Positions 25,186-34,422 of a stretch of 64,000 nucleotides of DNA are shown here, piece after piece. Location of the stretch: assembly GCA_963558965.1 (NCBI GenBank), contig CAUWIT010000004.1, positions 44,422 through 108,421 of the forward strand, written 5' to 3'. The position numbers and the translations under genes are program-made. The notes below the pieces were generated by a model. That model saw only the letters and a list, made by a program, of their open reading frames with translations. It was not told where the DNA came from and did no database searches. Within the stretch, counting starts at the first letter, position 1. Each line of letters starts with the position of its first letter. The stretch comes from Gallibacter sp963558965. GTDB taxonomy: Bacteria > Bacillota > Clostridia > Peptostreptococcales > Anaerovoracaceae.

Positions 25186-27410
25186 GTAATCCATGGTATG
25201 ATTTTAACGGCGGCGTATGGGAAAACGAAATAGATGTAAGAAACTTTATTCAGAGAAACTACACACCATACGAAGGAGACGATAGTTTCCTAGAAGGAAC
25301 TACAGAAAGAACAGACAAAGTTTGGAGCAAGGCTCATGAACTAATTGTTGAAGAAGTACAAAAAGGTATTTTAGACGTAGATGTTAACACAGTATCAGGA
25401 GTTGAAAATTTCAAAGCCGGATACATAGATAAAGAAAACGAAGTAATCGTAGGACTACAGACAGATGCACCACTAAAGAGAATTGTAAATCTATATGGTG
25501 GTATGAGAATGGCAACTTCTGCTCTTGAGCAGTATGGCTACAAGCTAAACGAAGAGATTCAGGCTCACTTCCACGAATACAGAAAAACTCACAACGAAGG
25601 TGTATTTGACGCTTATCCTGAAAGAACAAGACTTGCAAGAACAGCTGGTCTACTAACAGGACTTCCAGATGCTTACGGCAGAGGTAGAATTATCGGTGAC
25701 TACAGAAGAGTTGCTTTATATGGTATAGATAGACTTATCGAAGAAAAAGAAAAAGATCTAAAAAAATTAGATGGACCTATGACAGAAGACAGAATCCGTC
25801 TAAGAGAAGAAGTATCAGAACAGATCAGAACAATGGGTCGTATGAAAAATATGGCTTCATACTATGGCGTTGATATTTCAAAACCAGCAACTAACGCTCA
25901 GGAAGCTACACAGTATCTATACATGGGATACTTAGCTGGTATTAAAGAAAACAACGGAGCAGCAACTTCACTAGGAAGAACATCAACATTCTTAGATATC
26001 TACATTGAAAGAGACTTAAAAAACGGCGTAATCACTGAAAAAGAAGCTCAGGAAATTATCGATCAGTTTATTATTAAGCTAAGATTGGTAAGACATCTAA
26101 GAACTCCAGAATACAACGAATTATTTGGCGGAGACCCAACTTGGGTTACAGAATCAATAGGCGGTATGGGCATCAACGGCAAGACTCTTGTAACTAAAAA
26201 CTCATTCCGTTACCTACATACATTAACTAACCTAGGTACAGCTCCAGAACCAAACTTAACAGTACTATGGAGCCAAAATCTACCTGAAAACTTCAAGAAA
26301 TACTGCGCTAAGATGAGTATTGAAACAGACTCAATCCAGTACGAAAACGATGATGTTATGAGACCAGTTTACGGTGATGACTACGGTATTGCTTGCTGCG
26401 TATCAGCTATGGCTATCGGTAAGCAGATGCAGTTCTTCGGAGCTAGAGCAAATATCGCAAAATCATTGCTATATGCTATTAACGGCGGTGTAGATGAACT
26501 AAAAGACATCAAAGTAGTTCCAGGTATTGAGCCAATTACAGACGAAGTTTTAGACTACGACAAAGTAATGGCTAACTACAAAAAAGTTATGGAATACGTT
26601 GCAGAACTTTACGTAGATACTCTAAATATTATTCATTACATGCATGATAAATATGCTTATGAAGGAACACAGATGGCACTTCATGATACAGTAGTTGAAA
26701 GACTAACAGCTTTTGGTATTGCGGGCTTGTCAGTTGCAGCAGACTCATTGTCAGCAATTAAGTTTGCTAAAGTTAAGCCAATTAGAAATGAACAGGGCAT
26801 AGCTGTTGATTTTGAAACTATTGGAGATTTCCCTAAATACGGAAACGACGATGATAGAGTTGACCAGATTGCTGTAGAAGTTGTTTCATACTTCTCAAGA
26901 GAATTAAAGAAACACGAACTTTACAGAGGTGCTATCCACACATTATCTGCTTTAACTATTACAAGTAACGTAATGTACGGCAAGAAAACAGGAAGCACAC
27001 CAGATGGTAGAAAAGTTGGAGAACCTTTAGCTCCAGGTGCAAACCCAATGCATGGTAGAGACGAGAATGGCGCTTTGGCTTCTCTAAACTCTGTTGCTAA
27101 GATTCCATACAGAAATGTATGTCAGGATGGTGTATCAAATACATTCTCAATTGTGCCAAATGCTCTTGGTAAAACTGATGATGAAAGAATTGTTAACTTA
27201 GTAAATATTCTAGATGGATATTTCTATCAGGGGGCACATCACCTAAATGTAAATGTTATGACTAGAGAAATCCTAATCGCAGCAATGGAAGAACCAGAAA
27301 AATATCCAACTCTAACTATCAGAGTTTCTGGATATGCTGTAAACTTCAGCAGACTTTCAAAGGAACAACAGCTTGAAGTAATCAAGAGAACATTCCACGA
27401 AAGCGTATAA
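25182..27410 (+). CDS. pflB: Pyruvate formate-lyase (formate acetyltransferase)
   Basis: Glycyl-radical enzyme converting pyruvate and CoA to acetyl-CoA and formate, oxygen-sensitive and central to fermentation and one-carbon supply. The active-site Cys pair is in IACCVSAMAIG and the C-terminal glycyl radical loop is RVSGYAVNFSRLS (Gly near residue 717). 742 residues is full length. AGGAGG precedes the ATG. In the two-gene unit pflA comes first, the reverse of the E. coli order. Confidence 0.97.
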   Translation: MSNPWYDFNGGVWENEIDVRNFIQRNYTPYEGDDSFLEGTTERTDKVWSKAHELIVEEVQKGILDVDVNTVSGVENFKAGYIDKENEVIVGLQTDAPLKRIVNLYGGMRMATSALEQYGYKLNEEIQAHFHEYRKTHNEGVFDAYPERTRLARTAGLLTGLPDAYGRGRIIGDYRRVALYGIDRLIEEKEKDLKKLDGPMTEDRIRLREEVSEQIRTMGRMKNMASYYGVDISKPATNAQEATQYLYMGYLAGIKENNGAATSLGRTSTFLDIYIERDLKNGVITEKEAQEIIDQFIIKLRLVRHLRTPEYNELFGGDPTWVTESIGGMGINGKTLVTKNSFRYLHTLTNLGTAPEPNLTVLWSQNLPENFKKYCAKMSIETDSIQYENDDVMRPVYGDDYGIACCVSAMAIGKQMQFFGARANIAKSLLYAINGGVDELKDIKVVPGIEPITDEVLDYDKVMANYKKVMEYVAELYVDTLNIIHYMHDKYAYEGTQMALHDTVVERLTAFGIAGLSVAADSLSAIKFAKVKPIRNEQGIAVDFETIGDFPKYGNDDDRVDQIAVEVVSYFSRELKKHELYRGAIHTLSALTITSNVMYGKKTGSTPDGRKVGEPLAPGANPMHGRDENGALASLNSVAKIPYRNVCQDGVSNTFSIVPNALGKTDDERIVNLVNILDGYFYQGAHHLNVNVMTREILIAAMEEPEKYPTLTIRVSGYAVNFSRLSKEQQLEVIKRTFHESV

Positions 27411-27436
27411 TTTAGAAACAATTTAATATAACATAA

Positions 27437-27474
27437 AAGGCTCTTTCAAGATTAATTGGAAGAGCCTTATTTTA
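27437..27474 (+). terminator. Terminator after pflB
   Basis: A 13-bp stem (27437-27449 with 27456-27468, one G-U) is followed by ATTTT. The A-rich left side may also help the opposite-strand genes. Confidence 0.8.
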
Positions 27475-27489
27475 GTTATTTTGATTATT

Positions 27490-27744
27490 CTATTTTTTTA
27501 TTGTAAATTTATTGGAAAAACTCATAATAATATTCATAGCTGATAGGGCTACAAATAAGAAGATTGAAAATCCATCGAGAGTATTAAAATCTCTCACAAA
27601 GAAAACTGTGGCAATGGCAACTATTACAAAAGATATACATCTCAATACAAGTTTTAATTTTTCTTTATATTTAATAGGGATAAATAAGCAAATTAATTGA
27701 AATACAATAGTGATCTGTACGTAAAATAGTATAAAGCTAGGCAT
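27490..27744 (-). CDS. Small membrane protein, function unknown
   Basis: 84 residues with about three hydrophobic segments (roughly 5-22, 33-50, 56-75) and a short basic tail. I do not recognise a family. AAAGGAG sits upstream of the ATG, which supports it being real. It lies four bases after another small membrane protein gene of similar design on the same strand, so the two probably form a pair. Confidence 0.55.
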   Translation of the reverse strand: MPSFILFYVQITIVFQLICLFIPIKYKEKLKLVLRCISFVIVAIATVFFVRDFNTLDGFSIFLFVALSAMNIIMSFSNKFTIKK

Positions 27745-27748
27745 ATGA

Positions 27749-28012
27749 TCACTCTCCTTTGCGTTTTCTAATTATGCCGTCTACAAGGATAAGACCGCTT
27801 ATAACAAAGTAGCAAACTATATTGAGAGTAGTCATCTTTGCAGCTAGTTTAATAAAAACTAAAAGACTTATAGCTACTACCAAAATAGAGAAAAACTTAA
27901 AACCGCTATTTACCGCTGTGTAATTGTACTTTTTTGTGTAGATTGCAATAGTGTGCAAAACTATAAATGCGACATAGCAGTAAAAATAAATTTCTGTAAA
28001 CAAACTAAACAT
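27749..28012 (-). CDS. Small membrane protein, function unknown
   Basis: 87 residues with three predicted membrane segments (about 4-22, 38-55, 63-80) and a basic C-terminus (RKRKGE). The ribosome site AGGAGGT is excellent. First of two tandem small membrane genes between pflB and the flavodiiron fusion. No recognisable domain. The similar size and layout of both suggest a duplicated or two-component membrane unit, which is inference. Confidence 0.6.
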   Translation of the reverse strand: MFSLFTEIYFYCYVAFIVLHTIAIYTKKYNYTAVNSGFKFFSILVVAISLLVFIKLAAKMTTLNIVCYFVISGLILVDGIIRKRKGE

Positions 28013-28187
28013 AAACTACCTCCTGCGAATATGAATAGCTATAGCCTTATTATAACAAAGTATACAATGTAATGATTAGTGTGTAAATATTTTTTTTAAA
28101 AATAAGTTTAAAAAAATATTTTTGTGGTAAGATTAAGTATATTGTTAATAATGACTATGAACAAATTTAAAGTGGAGGTAACTATTT

Positions 28188-30752
28188 ATGAAAACACTTA
28201 AATTAAAAGATAATTTTTATTGGACTGGTATTTTAGATCCAAACCTAAAAGTTTTCGACATCATTATGGAAACTAAGTTTGGTACAAGCTATAACTCATA
28301 TTTGCTAAAGGGCTCAGAAAAAACTGCTCTATTTGAAACAGCAAAAGAAAAATTTATGGGTGATTACCTAGCCAAATTAAAAGAAATCGTTAATATTGAA
28401 GACATCGATTATATTATCGTAGATCATACAGAACCAGACCATGCAGGTTCAGCTAAATATCTAATTGAGGAAAACCCAGCTATTAAGCTAGTTGGTAGTG
28501 CAACAGCAATTAACTTTATGAAAGAAATTTGCAATGTTGAATTTAACTCAGTAGTTGTAAAAGATGGAGATACATTGTCACTTGGAGATAAGACTCTAAG
28601 ATTTATCGGCGCAACTAACCTTCATTGGCCTGACAGCATGTACACATATGTTGAAGAAGATAAGACACTTATTACATGTGACTCATTTGGTTCACACTAT
28701 AGCTTAGATAGCGTACTATCTTCAAAAATTGTAAATCACAATGACTACATGGAAGCATTGAGATACTACTACGATAATATTATTGGACCATTTAAACCAT
28801 ATGTACTAAAAGCAATCGATAAAATCAAAGACCTAGATATCGATATGATTTGTCCTGGACACGGTCCTGTTTTAGATGACGATCCATGGAAAATCGTAAA
28901 TATCTATAAAGATTGGTCAACAGAAATAAATCCAAACGCTCGTAAAACAGTAGTTATCCCATATGTTTCAGCATATGGATACACTGGAGTTCTAGCTGAC
29001 AAAATCGAAGAAGGTATCAAGGCAGCTGGAGATATTGAAGTTAGAAAATATGACTTAGTAACAGCACCAGTAGATACTGTACTAGGAGATATGTATTGGG
29101 CAGACGGTATCTTATTTGGAACACCAACAATTTTAGGTGAAGCTCTAAAACCAATTTGGGACTTAACAACTTCAATTTTCCCAGGAACACATGGCGGTAA
29201 AATCGCATCAGCATTTGGTTCTTACGGATGGAGTGGTGAAGGTGTACCAAACATTATCGCTAGATTAAAACAGCTACGTATGAAAGTTTACGGAGATGGA
29301 CTAAGAGTAAGATTCAGCCCAAGTGAAGCACAGCTAGATGATGCATTTGACTTTGGTTACGGATTTGGTCACAGCGTACTTGCTGGTAAGATTGTAGATA
29401 TTGACGAAATTAAACCAGTAGGCGAAAGAGATTGGAAATGTCTTGTTTGTGGCGAAATCATCAGAGGAGCAGAACCACCTGAAGCATGTCCAGTTTGCGG
29501 CGTAGGTCCAGAGCAGTTTGTAGCAGTTGAATCTCAGGATGTAACATACAGCAACAACACTGATGAAAACTTCGTTGTTATCGGTGGAGGTATTGCAGGT
29601 CTAACAGCAGCAGATGCAATTAGAAAAAGAAATGCTACATGTAATATCGAAATTATTTCAGATGAAGATGTATTTTGCTATAATAGACCAATGCTTACAA
29701 AAGGTATCTTATCTGAATTTGAAGCAATTAACTTCTTCACTAAGCAGTTAGATTGGTACAAAGAAAACAACATTAAAACAACTCTTGGCGTAGCAGTTGA
29801 ATCAATCGACCTAAAAGCTAAAGAAGTTGTACTAAAGAATGGCGAAAGAAAACCATATGACAAGCTAATCTACGCAGCAGGTGCAGAATGTAACGTACCA
29901 CCAATTAAGGGTGCAGATAAAGAAGGCGTTGAAGTAATTAGAAAACTAAAAGACGCTAACAGCATTAGAGAAAGACTAAGCTCAATAAACAATGTAGTAG
30001 TAATAGGCGGAGGTATCCTTGGTCTAGAAGCTGCTTGGGAATTTATGAGAGCTAAGAAAAATGTTACTGTTATCGAAGTAGCAAATAAGATTATGGGTAG
30101 ACAGCTTGATGAAAAAGGTGCTGCAATACTTCAGGCAGCAGCTGAAAAACATGGAGCTAAGATTATCACAGGCGTTGGTATTGAAGAAATCGCAGGAGAA
30201 GATAAAGTTCAGTGCGTTAAAATGGTAGATGGAACTTGCATCGATGCAGATATCGTAGTTATCTCTGCTGGTACAGTACCAAACGTAAGCGTTGCAAAAG
30301 AAGCTGGTATTGAAGCAGATCGTTTCGTAATGGTAAATGAACAGATGCAGACAAGCGAACCAGATGTTTACGCAGCAGGAGATGTTGCAGCATGCAATGG
30401 AGTAAGTGTTGGTATCTGGTCACAGGCAGAAAACATGGCTAAGGTTGCAGGTGCGAACGCAGCAGGAGACGTTGCAACATACACACCTGTCATTCCTTCA
30501 AACTCATTCTCTGGATTTGGAACTTCATTGTTCTCAATTGGAGATGTAGGACACAGCACAGACGGTCACTATAAGGAAATTGAAATCTCAGAAGAATCAA
30601 AGAAATACTACAAGAAGTTATTCTTCTTAAACGGTAAGTTCTGCGGCGGTATCTTAATGGGAGATACTTCAAAATCTGCTGAGTTAATCAAAGCCTACGA
30701 AAAGAAGGCAAGCAATAAAGATAGCATAGTAATTAATTTACTATCTGAATAG
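28188..30752 (+). CDS. Flavodiiron protein - rubredoxin - NADH:rubredoxin oxidoreductase fusion
   Basis: A complete oxygen- or NO-detoxifying chain in one 854-residue polypeptide. Residues ~1-250: metallo-beta-lactamase-like di-iron domain with HTEPDHAG ligands and CPGHGP. ~255-400: flavodoxin domain (VIPYVSAYGYTG to SYGWSGEG). ~415-447: rubredoxin (WKCLVCGE and ACPVCGVG Cys pairs). ~460-854: FAD/NAD(P)H oxidoreductase (VVIGGGIAGLTAADA, then VVVIGGGILGLEAA for NADH, and VYAAGDVA). This layout matches the class F flavodiiron proteins known from a few anaerobes. It should pass electrons from NADH to reduce O2 to water. Strong GGAGG site; monocistronic. Confidence 0.93.
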   Translation: MKTLKLKDNFYWTGILDPNLKVFDIIMETKFGTSYNSYLLKGSEKTALFETAKEKFMGDYLAKLKEIVNIEDIDYIIVDHTEPDHAGSAKYLIEENPAIKLVGSATAINFMKEICNVEFNSVVVKDGDTLSLGDKTLRFIGATNLHWPDSMYTYVEEDKTLITCDSFGSHYSLDSVLSSKIVNHNDYMEALRYYYDNIIGPFKPYVLKAIDKIKDLDIDMICPGHGPVLDDDPWKIVNIYKDWSTEINPNARKTVVIPYVSAYGYTGVLADKIEEGIKAAGDIEVRKYDLVTAPVDTVLGDMYWADGILFGTPTILGEALKPIWDLTTSIFPGTHGGKIASAFGSYGWSGEGVPNIIARLKQLRMKVYGDGLRVRFSPSEAQLDDAFDFGYGFGHSVLAGKIVDIDEIKPVGERDWKCLVCGEIIRGAEPPEACPVCGVGPEQFVAVESQDVTYSNNTDENFVVIGGGIAGLTAADAIRKRNATCNIEIISDEDVFCYNRPMLTKGILSEFEAINFFTKQLDWYKENNIKTTLGVAVESIDLKAKEVVLKNGERKPYDKLIYAAGAECNVPPIKGADKEGVEVIRKLKDANSIRERLSSINNVVVIGGGILGLEAAWEFMRAKKNVTVIEVANKIMGRQLDEKGAAILQAAAEKHGAKIITGVGIEEIAGEDKVQCVKMVDGTCIDADIVVISAGTVPNVSVAKEAGIEADRFVMVNEQMQTSEPDVYAAGDVAACNGVSVGIWSQAENMAKVAGANAAGDVATYTPVIPSNSFSGFGTSLFSIGDVGHSTDGHYKEIEISEESKKYYKKLFFLNGKFCGGILMGDTSKSAELIKAYEKKASNKDSIVINLLSE

Positions 30753-30766
30753 TTACCTCAAACAGG

Positions 30767-30800
30767 TACCATCCTCTCTTCGGAGAGGGTGGTATTTTTT
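30767..30800 (+). terminator. Terminator after the flavodiiron fusion
   Basis: A 12-bp stem (30767-30778 with 30783-30794, one G-U) closed by a TTCG tetraloop, followed by a T-run. Confidence 0.9.
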
Positions 30801-30806
30801 GTGTTT

Positions 30807-31388
30807 TTATTTGCAGAGGCCTTCTAAAAATAGGGGCATAAGAGTTTGACCTTGTTGGCAAAGGGAGTAGGTGCCGCCGCATATGCACCAGTCGTACATA
30901 AGACCACGCTCGAAAATAGCATAAGCACGAGTAATATCATTGACTGAAAGACTGTCCTTAAAAATACCAGCTTCCTTGCCTTCAATAGCGATTTGGCGGA
31001 TAAGTTTGTAGTAAGTTCTGTTGGGATTTAGGAGATGCTTCTCACCTGAAGTCGTTAGATGCATAGCAAAAAGTCTGCAAAGAAGTTCTATAGAAACAGT
31101 GTTTTCAATTAAAAGAAACAACTCTTGATTTATATATTTTAGCTTTTCAATAGCAGGCCAGTTAGGATCGATTTCATTTTGCAATTCATCATATTTATCG
31201 TCAAATAAGTAGGATAGAGAAGATAAAAGAGAATCCTTACTTTCGAAATAGTGGTAAAAAGAGCCTCGAGAAGTTTCAGATGCTTCAACTATATCTTCGA
31301 TAGTAGTATTGTCATATCCGTATTGGTAAAAAAGCTTCCACGCAGCAGATACTATTTTACCTTTTGTATTACTTTTATTGCTTTTCAT
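30807..31388 (-). CDS. TetR-family transcriptional regulator
   Basis: 193 residues. The N-terminal helix-turn-helix is clear: KGKIVSAAWKLFYQYGYDNTTIEDIVEASETSRGSFYHYFESKDSLL fits the TetR consensus (quoted in parts: TTIEDIVEA, SRGSFYHYF, SKDSLL). The C-terminal ligand domain is not assignable. It is divergent from putP, and the perfect 14-bp palindrome 42 bp upstream of its start is a likely operator. Control of itself and perhaps putP is inferred from position. Confidence 0.88.
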   Translation of the reverse strand: MKSNKSNTKGKIVSAAWKLFYQYGYDNTTIEDIVEASETSRGSFYHYFESKDSLLSSLSYLFDDKYDELQNEIDPNWPAIEKLKYINQELFLLIENTVSIELLCRLFAMHLTTSGEKHLLNPNRTYYKLIRQIAIEGKEAGIFKDSLSVNDITRAYAIFERGLMYDWCICGGTYSLCQQGQTLMPLFLEGLCK

Positions 31389-31429
31389 ATTGTACCTCGT
31401 AAAAATTATTTTTTGTATTTATTTATATC

Positions 31430-31443
31430 TAGACTATAGTCTA
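31430..31443. promoter_or_regulatory. Perfect palindrome, probable TetR operator
   Basis: TAGACTATAGTCTA reads identically on both strands. It lies between the divergent TetR and putP genes, close to the TetR start, which is the usual place for an autoregulatory operator. Confidence 0.6.
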
Positions 31444-31585
31444 TACTAAAAATATTGAAATTTCAAGTGATACGATAGATAGTAGCTTGTAAAATACATA
31501 TAAGTGTACAGATTTTATTCTGTATTTTATTCTAGATATATATATGGTATACTTGGCTCATGCAAAAATGATTGGAGGACAAAAA

Positions 31586-33100
31586 ATGAATGGAGAGGTA
31601 GTGGCATTCGCCTTATACTTTTTAATTTTAATACTCGTTGGGGTATACTTCTTCTTTAAAGAAAGAAAAGAAGAAACACAGGCAAACTACTTTTTAGGTG
31701 GTAGACAGATGGGCCCTTGGGTTACAGCTATGTCAGCACAGGCATCAGATATGTCAGCATGGCTTCTAATGGGTCTACCGGGTAGTATCATGGCTTTTGG
31801 GTTTGGAAAAATGTGGATAGGAATAGGTCTTTGTTTAGGAACATGCGCAAACTGGATATTTGTCGCAAAGAGACTTAGAAAATTTTCAAAAGCAGCAGGG
31901 GATGCAATAACAGTACCCCAGTATTTAGGAAATAGATTTTTAACAAAAAGCAACACATTGCAGATCATATGTGCGATTATATTTTTCGTTTGCTTTACAA
32001 TCTATGTAGCTTCAGCATATGTAGCAGGAGCATCAATTTTTACAACTATATTTCCATCATTGACAACACAAAAAGCAATGCTTATATTTGCACTTGCGAT
32101 GTTGGCAATAACATTTTTCGGTGGATTTAAAGCAGTATGCTGGACAGACTTTTTCCAGGGATTGTTGATGTTTTTCGCACTTTTAGCAGTACCGATTTTA
32201 GTAGTGCTAACTCAAGAACTAGACACATCAGCACTTACACAGGTATACACATATAAAGATCCAGCAACAGGAGAAATGATAAATTGTGCATTTGGCAGCA
32301 GCATATTTGACGCATCATGGCAAGAGATAGTTTCAGGACTTGCTTGGGGACTAGGTTACTTCGGTATGCCTCATATCCTAGTGCGTTTTATGTCAATCGA
32401 AAAACCTTCAATGGTTAAAAAGAGCGCAACTATGGCGATTGTATGGGTAATTATTACTCTAGGTTGTGCTTGCCTAATCGCATACATGGGCAGAATGTTA
32501 CTATCAGAAGAACTACTTACAACCGGTTCTCAAAAGATGATATTTGTAACATTTGCAAGAAAACTATTCCCAGCATTTTGGGCAGGTATACTGATGGCAG
32601 CAATTATGGCAGCATCTATGTCAACAGCTGATTCACAGCTTTTAGTTGCATCAAGCTCATTTACATCAGATATTTACAAGCTAGTGTTTAGAAAAAATGC
32701 TAGTGAAAAAGAAATCCTTTGGGTTGGTAGAATTGTAGTAGTTGTAGTAGCAGTTATCGCATATTTTATCGCTTCAAGTAAAGGTTCAGGGGCGCAGGCT
32801 ATTATGAACTTGGTGGAAAACGCTTGGGCAGGTTTCGGCTCATCATTTGGACCAGTTATAATTTTATCTCTTTTCTGGAAGCGTTTCACTTATAAGGGAG
32901 CAATCGCAGGCGTAGTAGGCGGCGCACTTGTAGATGTTATCTGGTACAACTTCTTTGCAGCATCAACAGGAGTTTATGAACTTTTACCAGGATTTATAGC
33001 AGGAATGACATGTGCTTTTGTTGCAACATTGTTGGATAAAGAGCCACACGATGATATTGTAAAGCTTTTTGATAAGGCAGTCGCAGCAGAAGATAAATAA
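31586..33100 (+). CDS. putP: Sodium/proline symporter
   Basis: Sodium:solute symporter (SSS) family protein importing L-proline with Na+. 504 residues with about 13 membrane segments. Family features include YFLGGRQMGPWVTAMSAQASDMSAW near the start (quoted key part: SAQASDMSAW, which holds the Na+-site serines and Asp) and MAASMSTADSQLLVASS. The ATG at 31586 is placed by TTGGAGG. A longer in-frame start at 31544 has no site. Proline may serve as Stickland acceptor or osmolyte (inference). Confidence 0.93.
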   Translation: MNGEVVAFALYFLILILVGVYFFFKERKEETQANYFLGGRQMGPWVTAMSAQASDMSAWLLMGLPGSIMAFGFGKMWIGIGLCLGTCANWIFVAKRLRKFSKAAGDAITVPQYLGNRFLTKSNTLQIICAIIFFVCFTIYVASAYVAGASIFTTIFPSLTTQKAMLIFALAMLAITFFGGFKAVCWTDFFQGLLMFFALLAVPILVVLTQELDTSALTQVYTYKDPATGEMINCAFGSSIFDASWQEIVSGLAWGLGYFGMPHILVRFMSIEKPSMVKKSATMAIVWVIITLGCACLIAYMGRMLLSEELLTTGSQKMIFVTFARKLFPAFWAGILMAAIMAASMSTADSQLLVASSSFTSDIYKLVFRKNASEKEILWVGRIVVVVVAVIAYFIASSKGSGAQAIMNLVENAWAGFGSSFGPVIILSLFWKRFTYKGAIAGVVGGALVDVIWYNFFAASTGVYELLPGFIAGMTCAFVATLLDKEPHDDIVKLFDKAVAAEDK

Positions 33101-33118
33101 TAAGTAATAAGGGGTGTA

Positions 33119-33170
33119 AGAACATCACTCTAATGGTAGATATTGCTGTTAGAGTGATGTTCTTTTTTTG
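33119..33170 (+). terminator. Terminator after putP
   Basis: A perfect 15-bp stem (33119-33133 with 33149-33163) is followed by a run of T. Confidence 0.92.
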
Positions 33171-33261
33171 GAGATATGTTAAAATGTTTTCGTTAGCTCC
33201 TGTCAATTAAAATTACAAGTACAAAAGACAAAGGTGCTAACATATCTGCAGGAGGGTAGAT

Positions 33262-33597
33262 ATGAGAGAATATTTAAAAGATGGACAGATAATAGAATTA
33301 AAAAATGGAAAAGGAAATATTAGAACATTTGAGATAACTTCAAATATAGGGCAAGGAGCAACTTGCTTAGTCTATGACGGCAGATATATTGACAGTTTAG
33401 GGATTTATAGAAATGTTCGAATAAAAGAATTGTTTCCTGTAGAAAGTTGTAACTTTAAAAGAGAGGAAAACAATATCCTTTGGGAAAAGGATAAAGAAAA
33501 AAAGGAAGAAGAGTTTGAAACTCTTTACAAAAGACTTAAGGGAAGGAAAACAAAATGTTTGATAAGAAAAGATACAAAGATTTGGTCAATGAACTAG
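33262..33597 (+). pseudogene. Truncated protein-kinase-like N-lobe
   Basis: 111 residues. The first ~60 resemble the N-lobe of a Ser/Thr protein kinase: a glycine loop IGQGATCLVYDGRY and a VRIKELFPVE strand with the candidate ATP Lys. The catalytic HRD and DFG segments are absent, and the reading frame ends in a basic tail that overlaps the next gene's start. It is therefore most simply a remnant of a larger kinase gene after deletion. The ribosome site GGAGG is intact, so a short product could still be made. Confidence 0.6.
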
Positions 33598-33890
33598 TAG
33601 ATACAGAATTGGAAGATAAAATAGATGAAATATGCGAACAATTAATAGCGATGATCGTAGCAGATGATTGTACATTTAATGAATTTATTCAATATATGCA
33701 AACTGAAATGACAGCTGTGGAATACGTACATTTGTCCGAAATATCCGATGAAATATCTGAAAAAAAACCATCTCATAAATTTGTTGAAGCTTATAAAGAG
33801 CTAGCTCAAAAATACCCAACAGAAACAAGAGACTATCAAATTATGACCTTCATAGAAGTCGCAGAGGCTTGGGCTGAAGATGAGATATAA
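33555..33890 (+). CDS. Acidic small protein, function unknown
   Basis: 111 residues, highly acidic and predicted helical (MFDKKRYKDLVNELVDTELEDKIDEIC at the start, described by its D/E richness). No membrane segment or recognised domain. AAGGGAAGG upstream lies inside the kinase remnant, with a 43-bp overlap. It is followed by a second small acidic gene. The two could be a cytoplasmic pair, but no function can be given. Confidence 0.55.
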   Translation: MFDKKRYKDLVNELVDTELEDKIDEICEQLIAMIVADDCTFNEFIQYMQTEMTAVEYVHLSEISDEISEKKPSHKFVEAYKELAQKYPTETRDYQIMTFIEVAEAWAEDEI

Positions 33891-33912
33891 ATTTAGAAAA
33901 GGAGACTATATT

Positions 33913-34239
33913 ATGAAGAATTTAAATACATTAAAAAGCTTTATAGATGACGGTTTTAAAATTGAAAGAAACGGTCAAATATTCACTTTGACCAAGGAAG
34001 AAATGGCAGATTTTAGATATTTGGAAGAAGCCTTTTATGGTCAAAGGGAATTAGAATTTGTGCTAGACCAACACAATAATGATGGCCAATATGATTTTGC
34101 TAAAAAATATCTTGACGATGCAGATGTATGTTTTGATATTAGAGATGCTTTTATGGATTGTATAATGTCTGATGCAGGTGCAATTGAAGACGATTCAACA
34201 ATTAATTTTCTTGACGGTTTAAAAAAACAAGAGAAATAG
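33913..34239 (+). CDS. Acidic small protein, function unknown
   Basis: 108 residues starting MKNLNTLKSFIDDGFKIERNG. The ATG at 33913 has AAAAGGAG ten bases upstream; the longer frame from 33880 begins inside the preceding gene. Sequence is rich in D, E, F and Y (FRYLEEAFYGQRELEFVLDQ) and probably helical. Unrecognised; similar short proteins are common in plasmid- or transposon-derived regions, which fits the accessory character of this patch. Confidence 0.55.
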   Translation: MKNLNTLKSFIDDGFKIERNGQIFTLTKEEMADFRYLEEAFYGQRELEFVLDQHNNDGQYDFAKKYLDDADVCFDIRDAFMDCIMSDAGAIEDDSTINFLDGLKKQEK

Positions 34240-34422
34240 TAAAGTAAAATTTCCAAGTAAAACTCCAATCCACTTTATCTGACTAAAGCAAATATAAAGA
34301 ATTATTAAGATTTTGAAAATCGATTGATTTTTTTTTTTTTAATTTTTATAATTAAACAGAGTTATTTATTTTGCAAAATATTTTTACTTATAAAATAAAA
34401 TAAGATAATAGGAGAGATATTT

